Assembly: GCA_003228395.1 (NCBI GenBank)
Contig: QIDJ01000241.1
Coordinates: 1-13,982 of the forward strand
Reading direction: 5' to 3'
Length of the DNA stretch: 13,982 nt
Source of the DNA: Flammeovirgaceae bacterium
Lineage (GTDB): Bacteria; Bacteroidota; Bacteroidia; Cytophagales; Cyclobacteriaceae
The position numbers and the translations under genes are program-made. The notes beneath the pieces are model-generated. The model was not told the origin of the DNA, did no database searches, and saw only the letters and a program-made list of their open reading frames with translations. Below, piece after piece: positions 8,278-13,982 of this stretch (the first letter of the stretch is position 1; each line of letters starts with the position of its first letter).

Positions 8278-9390
8278 ATGGAAATGTCATGGATTGGAAA
8301 TTCGGTTTCTTATTTTTATACAGACTTAGCAACTATGGGAATACTAGAAAAAATAAAAAGCAATACGCATTTTACGCCTCCGGCCAACTGGCTCAGGATT
8401 AAGACAATTGATATGCATACCGCCGGCGAACCATTGCGTGTGATCGTGAGTGGTTTTCCTGAAATTAAGGGAAATTCAATGTTGGAAATGCGGGATTATG
8501 TACGAAACAATTATGATCATCTGCGTACTGCGCTCATGTTTGAACCCCGTGGGCATGCCGATATGTATGGTTGCCTGCTTACACCGCCGGTTTCGGATAT
8601 TGCAGATTTCGGAATAATTTTCATGCATAATGAAGGGTATAGTACCATGTGCGGTCATGCTACCATTGCTATTTCAAAACTTGCAGTTGAGCTGGGTTGG
8701 GTGGAGGTAAAAAGTCCTGTCACCATGCTGAAGATTGATGCTCCCTGTGGATTGCTGACAGCGTATGTCCGTCTGAAAAACGATGAAGTGGAATTCATTT
8801 CATTTGATAATGTGCCTTCTTTTGTAGCTTCGCTCGATAACGTGGTGGAAGTGGAAGGACTGGGTCAGGTACAATACGACCTGGCCTATGGCGGGGCTTA
8901 CTATGCCTTTACAGATGCCGCAAAGCTGCAAATTGAATGCATACCGGACAACTACCGTCAACTTATCGAAACAGGGATGAATATTAAACATGCTGTAATG
9001 GCAAGCGATACCGCTATTGTGCACCCTTATGAAAAGGAACTCAGTTTTTTGTATGGTACTATTTTTATCGGTGAACCTGTTTCAAAAGGCGCTGATAGCC
9101 GCAATGTCTGCATTTTTGCCAATGGCGAGGTGGACAGAAGCCCGACGGGTTCCGGGGTTTCCGCCCGGATGGCCATTCATTATAAAAGGGGTGAAATCAA
9201 CGTGCATGAAAAAATGATCATTGAAAGTATTCTGGGTACTACGTTCGAATGTTCGGTAGAGGATACAGTTTCGTATGGAAATTATAGCGCCATCATTCCA
9301 CGGATAGGCGGAACGGCTTATATCACAGGTCAGCATGAGTTCCTGATTGACCCGCAGGATCCGCTAAAAACCGGTTTTATGTTGCGATAG
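8278..9390 (+). CDS. trans-3-hydroxy-L-proline dehydratase (proline racemase family)
   Basis: A proline-racemase-fold protein. Family knowledge: proline racemases and 4-hydroxyproline epimerases use two catalytic cysteines, whereas trans-3-hydroxy-L-proline dehydratases keep the first and have Thr in place of the second. Here the first site is MCGHATIAI (Cys125) and the second is DRSPTGSG with Thr290. This points to dehydration of trans-3-hydroxy-L-proline to pyrroline-2-carboxylate, not racemisation. The DMHTAGEPLRV N-terminal motif is present. The first 19 residues (MEMSWIGN...) are not conserved-looking; an ATG at 8335 (MGILEKIK) gives 351 residues, close to known dehydratases, and is my preferred start. 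The next gene, 160 bases on, is an Xaa-Pro aminopeptidase, a plausible source of free imino acids. The exact substrate remains inferred. Confidence 0.85.
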   Translation: MEMSWIGNSVSYFYTDLATMGILEKIKSNTHFTPPANWLRIKTIDMHTAGEPLRVIVSGFPEIKGNSMLEMRDYVRNNYDHLRTALMFEPRGHADMYGCLLTPPVSDIADFGIIFMHNEGYSTMCGHATIAISKLAVELGWVEVKSPVTMLKIDAPCGLLTAYVRLKNDEVEFISFDNVPSFVASLDNVVEVEGLGQVQYDLAYGGAYYAFTDAAKLQIECIPDNYRQLIETGMNIKHAVMASDTAIVHPYEKELSFLYGTIFIGEPVSKGADSRNVCIFANGEVDRSPTGSGVSARMAIHYKRGEINVHEKMIIESILGTTFECSVEDTVSYGNYSAIIPRIGGTAYITGQHEFLIDPQDPLKTGFMLR

Positions 9391-9394
9391 TTCA

Positions 9395-9423
9395 AAGGAA
9401 TAATAACTATAATTATACTCCTT
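9395..9423 (+). other. AT-rich stem-loop after the hydroxyproline dehydratase gene
   Basis: AAGGAATAAT (9395-9404) can pair with ATTAT (9412-9416) and TCCTT (9419-9423), leaving a seven-base loop and a two-base bulge. It starts a few bases after the stop codon, where a terminator would be expected, but has low GC and no T tract, so termination is uncertain. Confidence 0.25.
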
Positions 9424-9494
9424 ACAACTCCTGATACCTCAAAATAAGATGTCGCAAAAATCACAGATCACTCAAAAATCAGAATATTTTGTAT

Positions 9495-9530
9495 ATTCCG
9501 CCTGAAGCCGGCATCAGGTTGAACCGGAAT
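9495..9530. other. imperfect palindrome in the leader of the Xaa-Pro aminopeptidase gene
   Basis: CCTGAAGCCGGCATCAGG (9501-9518) is an 18-base palindrome with one mismatched A/A pair. It is flanked by ATTCCG (9495-9500) and its complement CGGAAT (9525-9530), with GGTTGAACC (9517-9525) as an overlapping small hairpin. It sits 21 bases before the start codon at 9551. It could be an operator or a leader structure; no known regulator motif is recognised. Confidence 0.35.
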
Positions 9531-9550
9531 GCAATTTTAAACAGTAAAAC

Positions 9551-10942
9551 ATGTTTTCAAAAGAAATTTATACCGCGCGCAGAAACGAACTAAGGGAAAA
9601 AACAGGTTCTGGCGTTATACTTTTACCGGGGAATGAGGAGGCAGGCATGAACTACGCGGACAATGTCTATCCTTTCCGTCAGGACAGTACTTTTCTTTAT
9701 TATTTCGGGTTGGATAAGCCCGGGCTGGCAGCAATTATTGACACTGAACAAGGGAGAGATATCGTTTTTGGAGACAATCCTTCTATGGATGATGTGGTAT
9801 GGAGCGGGCCGCAAACACTGATTCAGGATCAGGCAGCGCAGGGTGGGGTCGGCAATGTGCAGCCTTTTTCAGCGCTTCATGTATTTATAAAAGAATCGGT
9901 GGAAAAAGGACGGAAAATTCACTACCTGCTTCCGTACAGATACCGGCAGCATCTCTTCCTGTCAGACCTATTTTTTAAATCAGTTGAGGAGGTGAAAAAG
10001 GACATATCAATAGAATTAACAAAAAACATAGTTGAACAGCGCCTGATAAAAGGAGAGGAAGAAGTAGAGGAGCTGGATAAGGCAGTAAATATTACATCAA
10101 AGATGCATCTCAGAGCTATGGAGTATGCAAGACCCGGCATGAAAGAGCAGCATGTAATGGCTGAGATATACAGGATTGCCCTGGAAGAAGGTCCGGGTGT
10201 TTCCTTTCCGCCCATCGTATCGGTCAGGGGGGAGGTACTTCACAACCATTATTACAGCAATACGTTGAAGGAAGGTCAGTTGCTGCTGGTAGATGCAGGT
10301 GCAGAATCGGGGATGCATTATGCCGGTGATATGACGCGCACATTTCCTGTCTCCGGTACTTTTACCGGTAAACAATCTGATGTATATCAAATTGTATTGC
10401 ATGCCCAGAATGCAGCTATCGAAGCATTGAAGCCGGGCATTTCGTATAAAGAGGTGCATTTACTGGCGGCAAATGCGATTGTTGATGGGCTGAAGTCGAT
10501 AGGTATTATGAAAGGCGATACACAGGAGGCAGTCGAAGCCGGCGCTCATGCGATGTTTTTCCCGCATGGACTCGGCCATATGATGGGCCTGGATGTACAT
10601 GACATGGAGAATTTCGGTGAGAAGTATGTGGGTTATGATGAGTCAACAGACAAGTCGGAGCAGTTCGGGCTGAATTTTCTTCGCCTTGCTAAAAAGCTGG
10701 TACCGGGGTACGTTCTAACTATCGAACCTGGCATATATTTCATACCGCCATTAATTGAGAAATGGAAAAACGAGAAGAAATCAGCGGAGTTTATCAATTT
10801 TGGCAAACTGGAAGAATACCTTGATTTTGGCGGTATTCGTATTGAAGAAGATTTTCTGATAACTTCCGAAGGCAGCCGGTTGCTTGGATCACCGGTAGCT
10901 AAAGAGATTGCAGAGGTGGAAGCAATCCGCGCAGGCGCCTGA
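9551..10942 (+). CDS. pepP: Xaa-Pro aminopeptidase (M24B family)
   Basis: Removes the N-terminal residue from peptides whose second residue is proline. It has an N-terminal aminopeptidase-P domain (about residues 1-150) and a C-terminal pita-bread metallopeptidase domain. All five metal ligands are visible: Asp248 (VDAGAE), Asp260 (AGDMTRTFP), His343 (HGLGHMMGLDVHD), Glu392 (IEPGIYF) and Glu432 (GIRIEEDFLIT). The 463-residue length is normal and there is no signal peptide, so it is probably cytoplasmic. It lies downstream of the hydroxyproline dehydratase on the same strand; the 160-base gap with a palindrome suggests it may have its own promoter. Family membership is secure; prolidase (dipeptidase) activity is a less likely alternative. 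Confidence 0.92.
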   Translation: MFSKEIYTARRNELREKTGSGVILLPGNEEAGMNYADNVYPFRQDSTFLYYFGLDKPGLAAIIDTEQGRDIVFGDNPSMDDVVWSGPQTLIQDQAAQGGVGNVQPFSALHVFIKESVEKGRKIHYLLPYRYRQHLFLSDLFFKSVEEVKKDISIELTKNIVEQRLIKGEEEVEELDKAVNITSKMHLRAMEYARPGMKEQHVMAEIYRIALEEGPGVSFPPIVSVRGEVLHNHYYSNTLKEGQLLLVDAGAESGMHYAGDMTRTFPVSGTFTGKQSDVYQIVLHAQNAAIEALKPGISYKEVHLLAANAIVDGLKSIGIMKGDTQEAVEAGAHAMFFPHGLGHMMGLDVHDMENFGEKYVGYDESTDKSEQFGLNFLRLAKKLVPGYVLTIEPGIYFIPPLIEKWKNEKKSAEFINFGKLEEYLDFGGIRIEEDFLITSEGSRLLGSPVAKEIAEVEAIRAGA

Positions 10943-10988
10943 ATTTAAAACAGGATAGCTGGTAAAGTCAGAAACCAGGCAACAAAAC

Positions 10989-11372
10989 TTATTGATCAAG
11001 GTTTGAAAAAACCACATCCAAACTGTTATTGCCTCTCCATATCAGGCTAACGAATATACTTTTATGATCACTATCCACCATCCAGTCACGGATAATGGCT
11101 GCCTTACCCTTTTTGATAAGTTTTGCAATGTGTTCATAGTCATTTATATCCACATTCGGAGGTATATAATCTTTGTTGGAGTCTTCTTTTACGAACATAT
11201 TCACAAGTTTGGCATAGGTATCTTCAAATACAATGCTTGTAGGTTTCTTTTTTTGATTGCAGTAATAAATTGCTACATTTATATAGCTGTTGTTCGTGTA
11301 TAGATACTGATAAAGGCATTTCAAAATTGAATACGAAGAGATGGGTTTGTATGAAAAGTATGTTCTCCCCAA
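10989..11372 (-). CDS. small hypothetical protein, possibly 5'-truncated
   Basis: An AT-rich open frame of 127 codons that I do not recognise. The C-terminal two thirds (from about residue 35, through FEDTYAKLVNMFV, DYEHIAKLIKKGKAAII and the ending SLDVVFSNLDQ) has the composition of a soluble mixed alpha/beta protein and looks genuinely coding. The only start for the full frame is a TTG at 11370-11372, which lies inside the methyltransferase gene on the other strand (32-base overlap of the 5' ends). The first ATG is not until residue 60. The first ten or so residues are antisense to a well-conserved methyltransferase N-terminus, so the natural N-terminus is either shorter or lost. No signal peptide or membrane segment is convincing. 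It could be a remnant. Confidence 0.4.
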   Translation of the reverse strand: MGRTYFSYKPISSYSILKCLYQYLYTNNSYINVAIYYCNQKKKPTSIVFEDTYAKLVNMFVKEDSNKDYIPPNVDINDYEHIAKLIKKGKAAIIRDWMVDSDHKSIFVSLIWRGNNSLDVVFSNLDQ

Positions 11373-11958
11373 AGTTGTACATTATGCCTGTACCAGAAAG
11401 CCAAATATGAAACAACGTGAAAAAGTAGTTCCTCTTGCAGAAGGCCGTGTGTTGGAAATCGGAATCGGCTCGGGCATCAATCTTCCCTTCTACGATGCAT
11501 CAAAAGTCAGCCATATTTGGGGATTGGACCCATCAGAAGAAATGTGGTCAATTGCAAAGAAGAAATCTGCTTTGCAGGGGGTGGAGCTGGAGTATATCAA
11601 AGCAGGTGCAGAAGATATCCCTCTTGACAGTCAGTCTGTAGACACGGTGCTGATAACATACACATTGTGCACCATTCAGGATGTGTTGATTTCACTTTCT
11701 GAAATGCGCAGGGTACTTAAAAACAATGGAAAGCTCGTTTTTTGTGAACATGGGATGGCGCCTGACCGGGGTGTACGCAGGTGGCAGAATGTTATGAACC
11801 CGGTATGGAAGCAATTTAGCGGCGGCTGCAACCTCAACCGGCTAATTCCGGATCTTATTAAAGAGGGCGGGTTTCAAATCAAAAAAATGGAAACCATGTA
11901 TATCCCGGGATTAAAACCCCTGAGTTTTAATTACTGGGGAGTTGCCATACGTGGATGA
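11341..11958 (+). CDS. class I SAM-dependent methyltransferase, METTL7-like
   Basis: A Rossmann-fold methyltransferase of 205 residues. Motif I VLEIGIGSGIN spans residues 37-47 and the ribose-binding acid is Asp63 in GLDPSEEM; the TYTLCTIQD segment follows the motif II strand. The C-terminal part, with the CEHG, W-x2-VMNPVWK and GGCNLNR elements, resembles METTL7-type enzymes, whose human members are thiol methyltransferases. The bacterial substrate is unknown. The start is secure, because MGLYEKYVLPK is typical for the family and GAAGAG lies just upstream. Any promoter must therefore lie within the small minus-strand ORF. Annotation as a UbiE-like or phospholipid methyltransferase would be an over-call. 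Confidence 0.88.
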   Translation: MGLYEKYVLPKVVHYACTRKPNMKQREKVVPLAEGRVLEIGIGSGINLPFYDASKVSHIWGLDPSEEMWSIAKKKSALQGVELEYIKAGAEDIPLDSQSVDTVLITYTLCTIQDVLISLSEMRRVLKNNGKLVFCEHGMAPDRGVRRWQNVMNPVWKQFSGGCNLNRLIPDLIKEGGFQIKKMETMYIPGLKPLSFNYWGVAIRG

Positions 11959-12262
11959 AGTTTTACCTATTCAATTTCAAATAGTTGTCTTCCTCCATGT
12001 TTGTAATGGAGTGTCGATTGTCCTGAATGTCGGCAGGTGACCTTGCTTTGGGATAGGTTGGGTCAGGAGGAGGCGCTCAGCTCTTCCTATATGTGGTTTA
12101 ATCATGAAATATTTCGATCGCTGCGTGCAATCAGCCTGACAAAAATTCCCTCTTTAATTTCCAGGTCATAAATTTTAGAACTAAAATTGATTCTTGTTAC
12201 ACTTTTAAAGATTTTATTACCATTTTTATTTCCACTTTTTAATCTTAATCAAATTCTTCATA
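11959..12262. other. 304-base intergenic region with no recognised gene
   Basis: I find no credible open frame on either strand. A six-base-pair stem, CTCCAT (11993-11998) with ATGGAG (12006-12011), lies soon after the methyltransferase stop but has no T tract. The last 90 bases are very AT-rich and probably hold the promoter of the GH130 gene, though I see no exact TTTG / TAnnTTTG pair. Confidence 0.6.
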
Positions 12263-13726
12263 ATGAGAATTAAAGTTAACAGAAAACCAAACAGGTTTTA
12301 TCCGGATCCGACCAGGACAATCTTACGTTTTATGTCTTATGGCGATGAAAGGAATAAGGGTATTATGCAGAAGGTTTTGAACATGAATCAGACGGAGTCG
12401 GAAAGCGTATTGCAACTGGTGCTTTCCAAGTTTGCCGTGAGGCACAGAAATGTTACAAAAACCCTGGAAAAGCATTATAAACTGGTAACACCGCTGCTTT
12501 CACAGATGGATGTTAAACAAAAAATAATTTCGACGCACAAAAAACTGTTGATCGGTTCCTACTTCACGATGGAGTACTCGCTGGAATCCGCAGCATTTTT
12601 TAATCCGTCAGTAGTTGAAGCCCCTGACCAGTATGGCCTGGTGTAAGGGAAAAAGAGATTAATTATCAGTTTCCGGGCAATCGGTGAAGGTCATATTTCA
12701 TCGATTGTATTCAGAACCGGAGTAATCGACAGCAATGGCGAATTTGAGTTTTCACCTGTTGGCGAGCGCATTGATGAAGCCATTTTTTTTAAGCAGCATA
12801 CGTATGACACCGCACATTTTGCCCAAAAGCTTAAGGACATGAAAGTATCCAAAAAGCTCTCAAACATGGTACTTAAGGATCTGGGTGACACTTTTATTTA
12901 CAGCGAACTGACCAAATCGGTGGAGCATGCGCTGAAAGGGAACGAGCTAACAATGGAAAAGCAGGTTGCACTGAAGGAAATTAAGTGGCTTGCTGATTCG
13001 CATTATGACATCCATTTTTCCCTGGATACCGATATTTCCGAACGGGTTATCTTTCCGGTTTCAGAAACGGAAAGAAACGGTGTCGAAGATGCCCGTTTTG
13101 TAAAGTTTATGGATGATCATGGTAAAGTAACTTACTATGGTACATACACAGCCTATGACGGTCATGCCATTCTTCCAAAGATGATTGAAACCCACGATTT
13201 TTATAATTTCAAAATACGACCCATGCATGGGGAGGGGGCGCAAAATAAAAACCTGGCTCTATTTCCCAGGAAAATAGATGGAAAATATGTTATGTTGAGC
13301 CGGATTGATGGCATTAATAATTATGTTTCGTTTTCTGAAAACCTGACGGTGTGGGAAAATCCTATAAAAATTCAGGAACCGCATTATTTCTGGGAATTTT
13401 CCCAGGTCGGAAACTGCGGCTCGCCTATGGAGACCGAAAAGGGTTGGCTGGTAATTACACACGGTGTCGGACCGCTGCGGACCTATTGTCTTGGCGCCTC
13501 GCTGTTTGATTTAAAAGACCCTACCAAAGAGTTGGGAAGACTCCGTGAACCGCTACTGGTTCCAAGTCAGGATGAAATGGAGGGATATGTACCAAATGTC
13601 GTTTATACGTGTGGAGCGATTATCTGCCATGACAATGTTATCATTCCCTATGGAATGTCAGATTATGCATCAAGTATTGTATCGGTGCCACTTGGCACTT
13701 TGCTTAGCAAAATAATGGAAGCATAA
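12263..13726 (+). pseudogene. GH130 family glycosidase/phosphorylase, interrupted by one in-frame TAA
   Basis: A 487-codon frame of glycoside hydrolase family 130, whose members phosphorolyse or hydrolyse beta-mannosides (beta-1,4- or beta-1,2-linked). Codon 128 is TAA (12644-12646); the same frame continues without a gap through RAIGEGHISSIVFRTGVID. Family-like spacing (GL-x-x-G-x-x-R) is kept across the stop, so a single residue was replaced, for example Glu, Gln or Lys by one base change. The five-bladed propeller follows, with the likely catalytic acid in VEDARF (Asp276) and the MHGEGAQNKNLALFPR segment from Met321. Without readthrough the products would be a 127-residue fragment and possibly a 295-residue fragment from the ATG at 12839, which lacks part of the family-conserved N-terminal region. 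The long N-terminal extension marks a roughly 490-residue subgroup. Specificity cannot be read from the sequence. Confidence 0.82.
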
Positions 13727-13982
13727 CGTGATGTTCTGTGTTAACAAAAAGACGAAAACCTTCTGCTAAGCTCCCTGATCCATGCCTTGGTCTTTTCCTT
13801 GTTCAATATTATTGCAATAGCAGGTTTTAGATTCCTAACTGGCATTTTAGATCGAAGCGAACCTTCGACCAGGGTTTCTTGGTTTTTTGAAGCTTGCCAA
13901 CAATTAACTCTTTATTAATGTATTTCCTGTTTACTGTTTTAAATCGTCAGGTGACGCTTTCCAGTTGGCCGCCAAGTTTCGT
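13727..13982. other. 256-base tail with no supported gene
   Basis: Only short frames are present, for example a 34-codon minus-strand frame at 13741-13845 rich in Lys and Arg, with no recognisable similarity. A hairpin TCGAAG (13852-13857) with CTTCGA (13863-13868) is followed after some bases by a T6 run and might be a weak terminator for the GH130 gene. The window ends before any next gene is seen. Confidence 0.5.

Noticed and set aside
8278..9390. Proline racemase or 4-hydroxyproline 2-epimerase as the product
   Set aside because: Both need a second catalytic Cys in the DRSP-C-G-T-G motif; the residue here is Thr290, as in trans-3-hydroxyproline dehydratases.
12263..13726. Stop-codon reassignment or selenocysteine/pyrrolysine-type recoding of TAA in the GH130 gene
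   Set aside because: TAA is a normal terminator for cysQ, cysC, cysN and M16 here, and TAA is not the codon used for selenocysteine (UGA) or pyrrolysine (UAG).
13741..13845. A Lys/Arg-rich 34-codon minus-strand frame in the tail
   Set aside because: Too short, no family resemblance, and no start signal; it could be chance or a remnant.

Overview
The window looks like chromosome of a member of the Bacteroidota. This is inference from several signs: A/T-rich leaders with little or no Shine-Dalgarno sequence, lipoprotein-type M16 peptidase, family-typical CE15 and GH130 proteins, and a cysQ-cysC-cysD-cysN cluster with stand-alone CysC and CysN. There is no sign of a phage, insertion sequence, CRISPR array, rRNA or tRNA.

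Layout, left to right. (1) 140-1447: a secreted CE15 glucuronoyl-esterase-like carbohydrate esterase. (2) 1587-5276: a sulfate-activation operon, cysQ, cysC, cysD and cysN, closed by a strong symmetrical hairpin at 5275-5308. CysD and CysN make adenylyl sulfate (APS), CysC phosphorylates it to PAPS, and CysQ removes the PAP by-product. No APS/PAPS reductase, sulfite reductase, sulfate transporter or sulfotransferase is in view. cysN is split by a -1 shift at an A7 run. (3) 5311-8175, minus strand: a two-module M16 (pitrilysin-type) zinc peptidase with a lipoprotein-type signal. (4) 8278-10942: a trans-3-hydroxy-L-proline dehydratase followed by an M24 Xaa-Pro aminopeptidase, a plausible pair for using proline- and hydroxyproline-rich peptides. 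(5) 10989-11372, minus: a small unrecognised AT-rich ORF whose 5' end overlaps a plus-strand METTL7-like methyltransferase (11341-11958). (6) 12263-13726: a GH130 glycosidase/phosphorylase gene interrupted by one in-frame TAA. The last 256 bases hold no gene I can support.

No wholly new system is evident. The most interesting point is the cysN break. The zero frame reads into the classical -1 slippery heptamer A AAA AAA, meets UAG at once, and six bases later there is a hairpin. A single -1 slip restores a CysN of normal length and sequence. This could be programmed frameshifting, transcriptional slippage, a real mutation, or a missed A in a homopolymer. The last is the simplest explanation, and the sequence alone cannot decide. 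The GH130 nonsense codon is a second, independent lesion and is not a homopolymer effect.
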